Positions 32,390 to 43,316 are shown, counted from the stretch's first letter. The stretch is DNA of 64,000 bases from Diphasiastrum complanatum (GCA_029204225.1 CM055110.1:35937239-36001238); one strand, 5' to 3'. The notes: generated by a model not told the origin, from the sequence alone. Numbers and translations: made by a program.

Positions 32390-33432
32390 CTCAAGTTGTG
32401 CAACTTGGAGACACCTCATCACATTTGATCGAAGGTGAAGGAACAATCAGAGTCGAATTCCGAAGTGGTGAAGTCAAGATGTTGCCACGTTTCAAATCGG
32501 ACCAAGAATCTGCTCTCAGTTAGTAGAATCACTTATTCAGGTCAGAGGTTCAAATTTGATACAAAAGGCTGCACAATTTTTGACAAATCTCAGAAGTTTC
32601 TAGTCTAGGAAGAAGAAGCGGCTATCTTTACAAACTCAACCATTGTTACTCTTCTAACAGTCAAGCTCTTCACATAGCCACTTCTGAATTAATTGATATG
32701 TTTTGGCATTTTAGACTTGGCCATCTTAATCTCAACAGTATTTAGCAAATGTTTGCTCAGGGTCTAGTACAAGATCTATCTTCTTATGTCAACAAGCCAA
32801 CTTCTCCATGCAAAACCTGTATTATCAACAAGCATGTTAAAAGCCGCTTTACTTCAGACTCAATTCATACATCCAAGGGCTTGCTTAACCTTGTACAAAG
32901 CGACATTTGTGGCCCGATGGAGACTGCTTCCATAGGGGGAGCTCTCTATTTCCTTACTTTCATTGACGACTTCTCTCGAAGGACTACTACTTACTTTATG
33001 AAGAACAAATCTGAAGCATTCTCCACAAAATTCAAGGAGTTCTACAAGGCCAACAGAATACATCAACAATATACAACTAGCTATTCACCTCAGTCCAATG
33101 GTATAGCTAAATGGAAGAATAGGACACTCATCGCAAGTGCCAAGAGCATGCTGGCCCATGCTTCTCTTCCAAAGAAATTCTGGACAGAAGCAGTTACTAC
33201 AGTTGCCTATTTGCAAAATCGATCCATCACCAAAGCCCTGAATGGCAAGACACCTTATGAGGTGTGGATAGGATCGAAACCATCACTCAAAAATATTCGA
33301 GTGTTTGGATGCATCGCTTTCATTCAAATCCATGAAGATCTAATATTAGGAGATATTAGAACTCAAGATGTTGTTTTTGACTTCACATGCTTTCAACACT
33401 TATGTGTCCCAATGAATGGTGTCCATCTGTGA
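32390..33432 (+). pseudogene. copia protease end and integrase with deleted core
   Basis: The first 300 bp encode a protease tail (NLLSVSRITYSGQRFKFDTK). Then come the pre-integrase region (FWHFRLGHLNLNS, CKTCIINKHVKSRF) and the core with LVQSDICGPM, carrying the first catalytic Asp. About 40 residues including the second catalytic Asp are deleted between KFKEFYKA and NRIHQQ, and the catalytic Glu of NGxAE reads Lys (NGIAKWKNR). The C-terminal part (GSKPSLKNIRVFGCIAF) is present. Confidence 0.88.
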
Positions 33433-33774
33433 TGAACTGTAATAGTGGTTGACAGACGGAAATTGTATATAACTTTCCTGGCCAGATTTTTGTGATTTTC
33501 AAATATCCCGTCGGGCAGAACAAACAAATGTGATTGGACCACAATTACTGTCCGAATACTCTTATGTTGCCTTTGAACACTTGAGGTTGATTTGACGTCA
33601 ATAGTCGTAAACTATAGTTAACTAGTCCTTGTAGTTTAGGAACTTCTTGTCATTCATAGGTATACCTCTCATTCTCTTCATTTTTTCTCTTATTTTGGAG
33701 TGTCATTCTTAGGTATACCTCTCAATCTCTTCATTCTCTCCGTTCTCAACTTGCGTACACGTATTTTCAACTAA
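33433..33774. other. no gene; short direct repeat
   Basis: Nothing coding was recognised. TCATTC(A/T)TAGGTATACCTCTCA occurs twice (about 33650 and 33703), about 53 bp apart, with TCTCTTCATT following in both. Confidence 0.5.
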
Positions 33775-34471
33775 TGGCTACACATGATCGAAGACCAAGA
33801 GGAACCATTGATGCAATCAATATTTGCAATGAAAAAAATGTAGAAGATCAATGAATACCAAGAATATATCAAAAATATCAATGGATCTTGATGCATCCCT
33901 CTGCAAAAGGATCATTCTAGGAAAGAAAAAGATCAAATAACATATATAGAAGCTCTTGAAAAGGCAAGATAATGGACTTCAAACTATCACCTACCAGTCA
34001 ATCTATCACGGAAGTTTTAGTTCAGCATGCTTATCTTCACAATGAGCTCAACATTCATGATTTGAATCCAAATGATAGAAAAAAATGCAATTTTAAGTTT
34101 TCAGATTTAATTTGTTTAGAGTTAGAATTTTCTTTAAATTATATTTTTCTTCTGATGTTTTTGTTGATTTTGCAGATTTGTATCCATCAAATTTCGTTGA
34201 ATGGCAAACAGTTCAATCGATTGCAGGAATAATTGATGTCATACATTTGAATATCGGTATTTTGCAATATAAAGGTCGTTCTCCCAGATCACTTTTAGAG
34301 TCAGGAGTTTTCTTTTATGATCACACTTATTTTTCTGATAAAAATAGTTTAGTTGGTAGATTAGAGCCATATCCTTTACCAGTTTTTTCGAGTAAGGAAT
34401 GGATTTCTCTTGATGCAACAATTTTTGAAAGATTAGATCTAGATTATATATTGATATTCAGAGTATATTAA
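33775..34471 (+). pseudogene. unrecognised broken coding region
   Basis: I do not recognise this. Two overlapping frames (33972-34232, starting MDFKLSPTSQSITEVL, and 34112-34471, ending LDATIFERLDLDYILIFRVY) look like one protein split by a frameshift near 34110. The second part alternates strand-like hydrophobic segments (FVEWQTVQSIAGIIDVIHLN, then GVFFYDHTYF) with a strong coding composition. An upstream Met at 33775 opens a short basic segment ending at a TGA near 33852. A retroelement or virus origin is possible but no signature proves it. Confidence 0.4.
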
Positions 34472-34748
34472 AATGTAGCACTGAATCAAAGAATAATAGA
34501 TTAAGTTGGTATCTACCTTTTAATATTGTTGTTGATTTTTTTTTTCAAATGCAATGTTCGGAGAACGAAAACAATGTTTATTTGTAAGGACTTGAGTGCT
34601 GAAATAATCGTCGAGTTGTTGGATAATGGTTGGGATACGAAACAAAATCGGCAAGTGATCAAAGCAAAGTTTCCAAGTGACTAGTCATTAGTGTGAAGAT
34701 TGATTCTTAGGTTTGTGAGCTAGATCTTTTGTAGATCATTCTAGATTA

Positions 34749-36548
34749 TTGAAGATGTTCAAATCTAGTCTCTTGAAAGTCACAAATTACATTTGTAGAA
34801 TCATATCACAGGTTTTTATTCACATGGCATCAATAGGTGGCATCCTATTGAAGGAAAGAAAGGATCCTAAGTGCAACCTTTGTGGCAAGGGAGGATATAT
34901 TTTCTCAAGATGCTACAAAAAGAAGACCAATCCATCCAAGGAGAACCAAAGCAAGGGGGCCGAGGTGAAGGATGGAGCTTCAAGTTCAAAGTGCAAATAC
35001 AAGAAGGACAAGTCCAAGGAAAGGTGTTTCCTTTGTGGAAAGGTGAATGAGGCTTGGAGTCTCACAAGGACTTGCAAGATTTGTCTTCAAGAGTCCATCA
35101 CAACACATGTTGAATCTTTTGAAACTTTTCATTTGGAAGTGCATTGTTTGGTTCAAGATGCAAAGATAGATGTCACTTTCATGAAAGTAACTTGGATTTA
35201 TTTTATGTCCTTGGAAAGTATTTTGCTTGTAACTTTGGACAAGTTCAAACTTATTGTTATTATCCAAGAGATATCAATCAAGAATAAGGAGCAATCACAA
35301 AATGAAAATAGTTTCATTTATGCTCTCATGTCAACTTATGAAGAACCATTTTGCTTTGAAGAGATTTTTGTATCTCAAAGGTGGATTAAGGCAATACTAG
35401 TTGAGTGTGATGCCTTAAAAGATAGCAAAATATGTTTTCCTTGTAAGCTTACATTAGTTATGAAGTCAAGGAAATGGAAATATCTTCATAATGTAGGATC
35501 TTTTGGTTTCAATAAGATCATGAATGATGTGTTCATTCATAAAGATGAAAATTGTAAGTTTTCAATCTTAAAGTCAAGTTGTAAACTTCTTATGAGAATA
35601 AGTGAAGCATCCAAAGTGGACACTTATATCCATAAGCAAGTAGTTAGCCTTATTGAGATGGAAATGCCTTTTGATTTCAATATTAAAAAAAACATGCCAA
35701 GTTGTGGTGATTTTTGGACTTATGTTTCTAGCATAAGTAATTTTGATAATCATAGGAAGTGCATATTGTGTGGTCATAGTTGTTGTGATTATTATGAGAC
35801 ATGGAGGTCTCGGATTTCCATCAAGAAGGAGCGCCATGAAGAGGATCTTAAAGAATCATCTCAAGGTCCAAGTGTGCCAAGGATTGAGGAGGAGAGATCT
35901 GCTCAAGTTGTGATTCCAAAAAGAAACTCAAGAAATATGGTTGATTCCATGTGGCTCACATTTCAAGGGAAAGAGGAGCATATCTCATGTGGTATACATC
36001 TCATACTTACTTCTCTTATGTCATTTGATAAATCAATTTGCTTTAGTGAGATCATTGCATCTACAAATTGGAGTAAAGCCATACTAGTTGAGTATGAAGT
36101 CTCTCTTGAGAACATAGATGATGTTCTTAAAAGGTTGAAATTGATTTTAAATCAATTAGAAAGCAAATGGTTATTTTATCAAATGTATGCTCTTGAGTCA
36201 TGTAAGAGCAAAAGTGATTTGTTCACTCATAGTTTGAAAATTTGTATTGAGGCAAATTGTAAACTCTTTATGAGAGTAAGTGAATCATCTTCTAAAGACA
36301 CTTATCTCCATAATGAGGTATTTAGCCTCATTGGATCTGAGACTAGCATGGTAAACAAGCATGAAGATATGATGCAAACACTATGTTATTATAGCATGCA
36401 TAGTCTTGCCAGAAAGAGTTCCAGTATTTTCTGTATATGGCTCCTGGCAATTTTGTGGGTGTGTGTAATAGAGTTCATCTTTAAACAAACTGGATTACAC
36501 ACACCCTCATCATTGACATATAAGGACAGCACATATAAGCTCCAATGA
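34749..36548 (+). CDS. 599-codon open frame: zinc knuckles plus two copies of a copia-related module
   Basis: The longest unbroken frame here. After an AT-rich start the order is MASIGGILLKERKDP (residues about 25-39), resembling copia F Gag MATSIGVMLE; a knuckle CNLCGKGGYIFSRC with Tyr for His; a second Cys pair (CFLCGK); then two related modules. Module 1 (about 192-305) has FCFEEIFVSQRWIKAILVEC and module 2 (about 430-540) has ICFSEIIASTNWSKAILVEY, both like the first residues of a copia RT. Each continues into CKL(L/F)MR(I/V)SE, DTY(I/L)H and a SLI segment. No RT active site exists. The true start could be the Met at 34824. Confidence 0.5.
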   Translation: MKMFKSSLLKVTNYICRIISQVFIHMASIGGILLKERKDPKCNLCGKGGYIFSRCYKKKTNPSKENQSKGAEVKDGASSSKCKYKKDKSKERCFLCGKVNEAWSLTRTCKICLQESITTHVESFETFHLEVHCLVQDAKIDVTFMKVTWIYFMSLESILLVTLDKFKLIVIIQEISIKNKEQSQNENSFIYALMSTYEEPFCFEEIFVSQRWIKAILVECDALKDSKICFPCKLTLVMKSRKWKYLHNVGSFGFNKIMNDVFIHKDENCKFSILKSSCKLLMRISEASKVDTYIHKQVVSLIEMEMPFDFNIKKNMPSCGDFWTYVSSISNFDNHRKCILCGHSCCDYYETWRSRISIKKERHEEDLKESSQGPSVPRIEEERSAQVVIPKRNSRNMVDSMWLTFQGKEEHISCGIHLILTSLMSFDKSICFSEIIASTNWSKAILVEYEVSLENIDDVLKRLKLILNQLESKWLFYQMYALESCKSKSDLFTHSLKICIEANCKLFMRVSESSSKDTYLHNEVFSLIGSETSMVNKHEDMMQTLCYYSMHSLARKSSSIFCIWLLAILWVCVIEFIFKQTGLHTPSSLTYKDSTYKLQ

Positions 36549-36632
36549 TCACTGCAATCATAAAACCATCAATTTATTTGAATAAATATTCATATAAAAA
36601 ATTATAACTAATAAAATCTGATAGAAATACAC
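36549..36632. other. AT-rich spacer
   Basis: It separates the 599-codon frame from the convergent histone-like gene remnant. No motif. Confidence 0.5.
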
Positions 36633-37692
36633 TTACTTTGTTATGTATGGGAGAACAAGAATTGGAGTCCCCACTCTGACGTATTGTAGCATATCTTTGT
36701 ATAGACTTTTGAAGTCAGAGAAATCAAAAGCAGCCATGAATTGAAGAGGAAACAAAGCTACATCTATAAACAATGGGATCTAAAAAAACTCCATCCAGTA
36801 TTGAATTGCGTCCCCCCCCTCCTACATTGTCCCCTAGTATTTTATCTCTACTTTCTAATTCACTTGTATCTAATTTAGATAGGGGAAGACCAACATTGGT
36901 CTTTGGCATCCTAAAATTGTAGAGAGGACCTAAAGCTTGAAGATAAGTGTTTAACAATTGGTCATATTGTACATACTGAGGAGTATTTACAAAGGCAAGT
37001 GTAGGGGGTGAAGGAAGTAACACTGATAAACCAGTAAAAGAGTCATTCAAAATTGGATTCGACCTTTACATTTACAAAATCATCTAAATCTGTTACTGAA
37101 ACAGGAGGGGGAGAACTAATATTTGTGAGGATAGGAGGAGACCCATATTTTGAAAGAGGAGGAGAAGAAGGAGATTGAGTTCTAGGAGGAGAAGATGGAG
37201 ATTGAGTTCTATGAGGAGGAGATGGAGATTGAATCCCTCACTTTATTTGGAGGGTCATGAGATCTCCTATTCTTTGAAATAATGGTCTGAAGTACTCTAC
37301 AAACTTGTCATATGTGTCCCTTAGCCTGAACACAATGTTGAAATCCTTAGGCATGATGGTCACCCTCTTGGCATGGACAACTGCAACAATAATATCTAAA
37401 AAAATTTTTACTTGAAAATCCTCATATGTTGTGTGCAACGCCTCAATTGTCATTATAGTCTATCTCACATCTACAGATAGACTTCTTGTAACCTGTCTAA
37501 TGGATCTTTGTATAAGAGCTTTCAGAATCAGAAGATTATTTGCTTCTATAGCTTCTGAATATCCTTCAGCCAGGCAGGGTCTCTTGGTCTGCCCCTAGGC
37601 CTAGGAGGAGGTGGTGGTGGATTTCCCAAACCACCATCTGAGATTGGGATTCCACCAGGGTGGATTCGTGTTGTTTGCTTTGTCCACACCAT
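36633..37692 (-). pseudogene. histone H3-like fusion gene, decayed
   Basis: On the minus strand ATG at 37692 opens MVWTKQTTRIHPGG, aligning with the H3 start MARTKQTARKSTGG. A Pro/Arg-rich tail leads to DPAWLKDIQKL (H3 alpha-N). A 1-nt deletion after 37550 shifts frame; then EANNLLILKALIQRSIRQV matches alpha-N/alpha-1, and after a TAG at 37460, EALHTTYEDFQVKIFLD matches alpha-2 and HAKRVTIMPKD is identical to the H3 alpha-3 start. Loop 1 has the canonical H3 length, not the longer CENH3 one. After a TGA (37238) the same frame continues into three TQSPSSPP-type repeats and VTDLDDFVNVKV. With two more shifts (near 37030 and at a G8 run, 36812-36819) and a TAG it continues about 150 residues to a TAA at 36633. 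Confidence 0.72.
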
Positions 37693-37925
37693 TGCTATCC
37701 AATATCGAATCAGCGCGCGAATAAGGAGAACTCAAGATCAGAATTACGGTCGGGCGCGTCGAACCGATATCTACTGACCTTGAACCAGATCGATAGTTGA
37801 GTGCGGATGGGCGCTTGCGGGTAAAAGCGGAATGTAGGTATTTAGCTTCAAGCATGCTGAATCGATACCGCATGAAGTAGAGAATGATAAGAAATTAACG
37901 AAAAAAAAATTTAAGCCTCGACCAT

Positions 37926-37935
37926 CTATATATAG
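37926..37935 (-). promoter_or_regulatory. possible TATA box upstream of the H3-like gene
   Basis: CTATATATAG, a palindrome, lies about 234 bp upstream of the H3-like ATG and 53 bp upstream of another in-phase Met frame (37873). It could serve either strand, and AT-rich sequence is common here, so this is weak. Confidence 0.3.
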
Positions 37936-38109
37936 TGCAAATTCGAAATGATTACTTATGTGGTGGTATGAAATTACGAGGCTATGATTATGATGATGAT
38001 TACATCGAGATATTCAGAGGCTTATCAATTAAATCCATCGGTCATCAAAATAATTAGTCAATATGTGGTTCCTAGCTGGACTACCACGAAGCATCAAAAC
38101 ATAACTGAA

Positions 38110-38845
38110 ATGACGGGAGTAGTACGCTACTCTGCAAGAAGCTATGGAAGATGCCATCAAAGAAGAGAATGAGGAATCTGATGATGAATATCCATCCACC
38201 CACACCCCTACTCCCTCGATCGCATCATCATCATCAACCGCATCTACTCTATCCATAGAACTGTTGTTGGAGAAAATGACGAAATTACACAAACAGTAGA
38301 TGGAGCAACTTACGGTGCAGTTTGACCAGAAACTGAAGGCCTTACAAGGAGCTGTAGCAGAAACGCCACATCAACCGAAACCAAACCAACTGCAATATGC
38401 AAGATGAGAAAATGTATGGTGTTCAGTGTGCACACAAAACCATACAGCAAACGAGTGTCCAGTCTTAAAGCAAAATTTGAGACTGACACATAGATTCTAC
38501 CATCTGTGCAATGCAACATCGCACGATATGGCATTTTTCCTGTTCAACCCCCAGATTGTTCACCAGAAGAGAAGTCCTTATCAGACTTCTTATCCCTACC
38601 ATCAAGGGGCACCCAACATGGCACCAAGGTATGGCGCACCAAATCAATCACAACGTATGGCCTTACCTACTCCACCAGGGCCAGCCAATCAACAAGTGGC
38701 TCATGTAAACCTAACATCAACGGAACTAGAGATGCAAATGCCACCTCAACCTGAGCAGCAGCAATGGTACAGACCAGATGAACCATTTATGGATCCTGCC
38801 ATAAATGAATATGTTGCGGCCTACAGATGCATTAGCAACTATTGA
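38110..38845 (+). pseudogene. gag: gypsy gag C-terminal region with zinc knuckle (G3)
   Basis: Acidic Ser-rich sequence (EENEESDDEYPSTHTPTPS) precedes a helical LLLEKMTKLHKQ segment and the knuckle WCSVCTQNHTANEC (CX2CX3HX4C, one residue shorter than usual). A Gln/Pro/Met-rich stretch follows (PYHQGAPNMAPRYGAPNQ) to 38845. A TAG near 38298 and one at about 38406 interrupt it. Confidence 0.72.
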
Positions 38846-39600
38846 CTACCAAGCATGTCAATATGAATCAGATCCAGAACCTAGTATGTCTTCACCCAAA
38901 TGTTACACCATGGACACACCAATTACATTTGAGGTGAATATGATAAATGTAACATGGCTGTCAGTGGAGCCTATTGAGAACCCAGTGGACAATGATCTAG
39001 TCCCTTGGAAACATGCTCTAACTTATAATAAGTAGATTGAGCTGACTGATGAACAGGTCCTACATCACATGGACCCAGATCATTACGGAACCAAGAAAGT
39101 ACCAGCTCAACCACCACAAAAGTCTGCTATGGTGAAAGTCTCAAGGATTGCGCCTACGAATAAAAAGAATCAATTGAAGCAACGCTACAACCAGGTGATC
39201 CGATGGAGTGATCTACCCGAAGAGGCGATAGCTACAGTGGATGTTAATATTCGCAACCATGAGGCAAATGTGGCGGCAATTTTGGTGAATGACAACAAGG
39301 ATGAATCCACCAAAATGAAAAAAAAAAGGGTAAAAAGAAAGTGTTGGATTCCTTGAAGTCAATCAAGATAGACTCAGATACAGCGTCATCTTCTACGCAG
39401 GTGACAGAAAATCAAAAAATGACCAGTCGGACTAAGATCAATATGTTCAAAGAGGAATCTCGACAAGCGCTAGTTTATGAGATGCCTGAGACTTTCAAGA
39501 ATTACACCTTGGACGATGTGGCAATCATGATGCCGCAACCTCAGAGAGAACCTGATCAAAGTCAGGCACCAGCGGAACAAGTCTTTGAGGGACCTGCGTG
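38846..39600 (+). pseudogene. gypsy spacer between gag and RT (G3)
   Basis: Frames at 38805-39035, 39069-39356 and 39341-39601 encode the region before RT. ALVYEMPETFKNYTLDDVAI matches the linker of G1 (VPAYFKDYTIEDVTIKLPQ), so it is homologous. I see no retropepsin Asp-Ser/Thr-Gly, so the protease seems deleted or beyond recognition. Confidence 0.65.
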
Positions 39601-40525
39601 AACACAGCCAATGAATCTTGCCGAGCCAGCTGAAGAAGAAAAGATAGTGCATGTGGGAGAGCAGTTAACACCCACACAGTTCAAGAGACTACGATCATTG
39701 TTGGTGGAATATAAAGACTGTTTTGCCTAGAGTTATAGTGACCTGAAGGGCATTCCACCAACAGTAGTCCAACACACCATACCCTTGGTGGACGGAGCAG
39801 TCCCCAGGGTAAGTTGTTATTACCGCTGCAACCCAAATTATACAGAGCTGATCAAGCAGGAGTTGCAAAAGCTGATGGATGCAGATTTTATCTATGAAAT
39901 TGAGCACACAAAATGGGTATCACCGATAGTTATAGTACCCAAGAAGAATGGCAAAATGCGGATTTGTGTGAATTTGAAGGCTCTAGATGTAGTCACCAAA
40001 AAAGATCATATTTCTTTACCATTTACAAAAAGTGTCCTTGACAGAGTAGTCGGCGTCGAGGCCTACAGTTTTCTAGACGGCTTCAGCGGCTACAACCAGG
40101 TGAAGATAGCCCCCCAGGACCAGCACAAGACAGCATTTGCCACGGAATGGGGAACCTATGCCTATAAACTGATGTCATTCGGACTTTGCAATGCCCCAAG
40201 CACCTTCCAGCGAGTCATGCAGGCGGCATTCAAAGATTATCTGCAAAAATTTCTGAAAATTTTCTTGGACGATCTGTGCATGCATGGACCAGACTCAGAA
40301 CACTTATCCAACTTGGAGAAGATGTTACAAAAATGCCGCGACTACCAGATCTCCCTGAATCCAGAAAAATGTCAATTCTGGGTAACACATAGCTTGATTC
40401 TCAGCCATATAGTGTCAAGACACAGGATCGCCACAGATCTATCAAAGAGCAGGATCATTATTGATCTACCACCACCGGGGACGATCCGCGAAGTCTATAT
40501 CTTCATGGGTCATGCTAACTATTAA
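39601..40525 (+). pseudogene. pol: gypsy reverse transcriptase (G3)
   Basis: Upstream residues continue the linker (LTPTQFKRLRSLLVEYKDCF, then a TAG at 39728). The 246-codon frame from 39785 holds WVSPIVIVPKKNGKMRICV, FLDGFSGYNQVKIA with the first Asp, FGLCNAPSTFQRVM, and IFLDDLCMHG in which both catalytic Asp are present. It ends at a TAA (40523) where Arg-Arg/Lys usually continues. Confidence 0.92.
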
Positions 40526-41100
40526 AGGATCTTCATTCTTGATTTTGCGGAGCTAGCCCGACCAATTTACAAACTCACAACGGATCCACATTGGAACGAG
40601 GAAGCCCTAAAGGCTTTCCAAAAGCTTAAGGATGCATTGGTTTCAGCACCAATCTTACGTCCACCCAATTGGTCCACTGAGTTTCACGTGCATACGGACG
40701 CATCGAAGTATGTAGTTGGAGCAGTCTTAACCCAGCCAGGTGAACACAAAAAGGATTTTCCAATCCGATTTGCAAGCCGACAGCTCAGTGATATTGAAAT
40801 GAATTATTCAACCACAGCGAGAAGTACTGGCAATGATTTATGTGGTTAAGAAATTTTGACATTACCTGATGGCCACACATTTAGCTTTTTATACGGATCA
40901 TCAACTCTTGTTCTATCTCGTTAATAAAACTTGCAACACCGGGAGAATCACCAGATGGCTACTTCTGTTGTTGGAATTTGATTTTCGGATAGTAGTTTGC
41001 AAGGAAAAACAACATTACATGACAGATCATGTATCATGAATCAAGGGGAAGGAGATTGCAACCCAACCCGATGATGAGCTGGCAGATGTTGCCTTATTTT
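40526..41100 (+). pseudogene. gypsy RNase H (G3)
   Basis: ILDFAELARPIYKLTT and WNEEALKAFQKLKDAL lead into FHVHTDASKYVVGAVLTQ (first catalytic Asp) and FASRQLSDIEMNYSTT. A frameshift near 40820 follows; in another frame HLAFYTDHQLLFYLVNK and TGRITRWLLLLLEF complete the domain. A stop occurs near 41040. Confidence 0.88.
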
Positions 41101-42371
41101 ACGTGGACACAATACCAGAATGGGTTGCCGACATTGTTGAATATCTAATGCGGGGCCAACCAGACAAATCACTACCAAAGACGGAACAGTGGAAATTGAT
41201 CTTGAAGGCTAGACCTTATCAGCTGATTGCCGGCCAATTATATCAAAGAAGACTAGACGGAATTCTTCGGCGGTGTATTCTTCCTCATGAGGCCACCTAG
41301 ATCATTTCGCTTTCACATGAAGGCATGGGTGGGGGCCATTTTGCATCCGACATTGCAGTTCGCAAGATCCTGCAATCAAGATGTTGGTGACCAATGATTC
41401 ATAAGGATACGGAGGAATACTTAAAAAAGTGCGATGTGTGCCAAAGGTCGAGAAGACCAGCAAGATTGAATTATGACCTACTGCACCCGGTCTTAGCCCA
41501 AGCACCATTCGAAAAGTGGGAATTGGATTACATCGGTCCAATTCACCCTGTGGCAAGGAGTTCCCAGGCTCAATACGTAATCGTAGCCACATACTACCTC
41601 ACCAAATGGGTCAAAGCCAAAGCAGTAAGAGTAGCTGATGCTAGGGCCACTGCCAAGTTCCTTTATGAAAATATCATTGTACGCTTCGGATGCCCGGTAG
41701 AGCTAGTCAGCGATCGCGGAAGCCATTTCATCAATGAGACCATCAAGGTCATATTGGAGGAATTCTTCGTGATCCACAGAACTAGTACGTCTTACTATCC
41801 TCGTGGTAATGGGCAAGCAGAATCATCCAATAAGATTATGTGTAGCGTGCTCACGAAAACAGTTGAAGCTAACAGATCATATTGGGAACATAAGTTGCAT
41901 GATGCACTGTGGGCATTCAGGATAGCATATAAAGGAAACACTGATCAAACACCCTTCCAATTGGTATATGGTCAGGATGTTGTGATGCCAGTAGAGTTTT
42001 TAGTTCCTTCATTAAGGATTGCCACCACGCAACGTCTTAGTGAGTCCAAATCTCTACAGCTACGCCACGAAGCTCTCAATAAACTCTGTGAAACACGCTT
42101 ACTAGCTGTGCATGCACTGGTTACTGAAAAGGAAAGACGTAAAGCATGGCACAATTGCAGGTTACAAAAGAAGAATCTTTGATACAGAGATCTGGTCCTA
42201 ATGTATAAAACCAAGGCGATCAAAGGGAAATTAAAATTCACAGGTGAAGGTCCCTATCAGATCAAGGAAATTCTTAATCATGGAGTCGTGAATTTAGAAA
42301 AATTAGATGGGACACCATTTGATATACCCATCAACGGTAGCCAGTTGCACAAGTACTGGCCACCACAGTGA
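41101..42371 (+). pseudogene. gypsy integrase (G3)
   Basis: The zinc-binding part reads SHEGMGGGHFASD ... CDVCQR (HHCC, with stops near 41300 and 41389). The core has ELDYIGP, SDRGSHF and NGQAESSNK, the complete D, D, E triad. The C-terminal domain, after a TGA near 42181, has GEGPYQIKEILNHGVVNLE and ends HKYWPPQ before TGA at 42369. No chromodomain follows; only 24 bp separate the stop from the LTR. Confidence 0.92.
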
Positions 42372-42395
42372 AATAGATCCAGATTGGTGGGAGCA

Positions 42396-43315
42396 TGTTA
42401 CAAAAAGCTAATCTACTAAGCCATCACTGCTAGATCTAAGAAGATCAAGCCACATCAAGCTAGATCCATCAAGATTCAGCCAGATCTGGCAAGATCGGGG
42501 AAATCCATCAGAATCCAAGAAGGATCCAGATCCAGATAGGATCAAGAAGGAAGCAAATCATCAGATTTACTGAGGGATCTATTACCAAGTATCCATTAGA
42601 ACTTCCAGAGAACTACCAACAGTCAGATCAAGCCTAGATGAAGCTAATTACCAGTTTACAAAAGTTAAAAATTAGAAAACCTCAAGATCTCGTCAAAAAA
42701 ATTGAAAGAGCACTTGTTCATGATTTTTTGAGATCCCCTGGGAGATAGCTCTTGAAACTTGGACAATCACTAGATCTGACCCAGATGCATCCATAAAAAT
42801 CTCTTCGAGAGTTCTTGATGGAGTAATCGCCATTTTCTAGTGAGTGTGAGGGTTCCTAGAAGCTGAATTTTCAGAACCCTCACAGAGCATCAAGAACAAC
42901 TTACCAACCCTCGCAAGGTGTCTAAATAAAATCAGAGCAGTGAAATTAGCCTCCCTACATGGTCTGATCTTGAAAATCCAATCACAGGAACAAGTTATGC
43001 AAGAGATCACTTTCTGCAAGAGTTGAACCCTCGTAGACAACCTGAACCCTCATAGAATCTTTGCATAGCAGTCAAATCACCTTTTGAACTCTCGCAGACT
43101 TCCCTGAGGTCTTAGAATTTTGTGAAGAAGGTGCCTGCCAAAATTTGGGTGTAACTAAACAAGGGAAAGTGGATTTCACCTAATACGCACTCTAAATTCC
43201 ACTATGTAAGGGTTGAATTTGAGTCATTTGTCACATTTGCTAGCAGAGCTTTGCCAAAATTTACATTGAAATTATCAAGTTCTCTGTTTGCAACCAAAAT
43301 TACTACCAGCTATCA
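42396..43315 (+). repeat. LTR shared between gypsy G3 and G3' (920 bp)
   Basis: It starts TGTTACAAAAAGC after purine-rich GGTGGGAG and ends CAGCTATCA, one base before a PBS. Because integrase lies to its left and PBS plus gag to its right, it is both a 3' LTR and a 5' LTR. AGATC-type words recur in its first 200 bp. Confidence 0.8.
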
Positions 43316-43316
43316 A

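Larger units (their letters stand above)
38000..43315 (+). mobile_element. Ty3/gypsy element G3 (gag remnant, pol, 3' LTR)
   Basis: Order: Gag C-terminal part with zinc knuckle, spacer, RT, RNase H, integrase, 3' LTR. Integrase after RNase H marks Ty3/gypsy. The 5' LTR and start of gag are missing at the left. RT and integrase keep all catalytic residues but the reading frame has several stops. RT is related to that of G1 (same EIEHT(E/K)WVSPIVI and SGYN blocks). Confidence 0.88.

Noticed and set aside
33972-34471. Virus movement-protein-like strand pattern
   Set aside because: The resemblance is only a loose pattern of hydrophobic segments; no diagnostic residues could be established, so the region is left unassigned.
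37241-37560. Centromeric CENH3 as the identity of the H3-like fold
   Set aside because: Loop 1 has the same length as canonical H3, whereas CENH3 loop 1 is longer, and the N-terminus follows MxxTKQTxR as in canonical H3.
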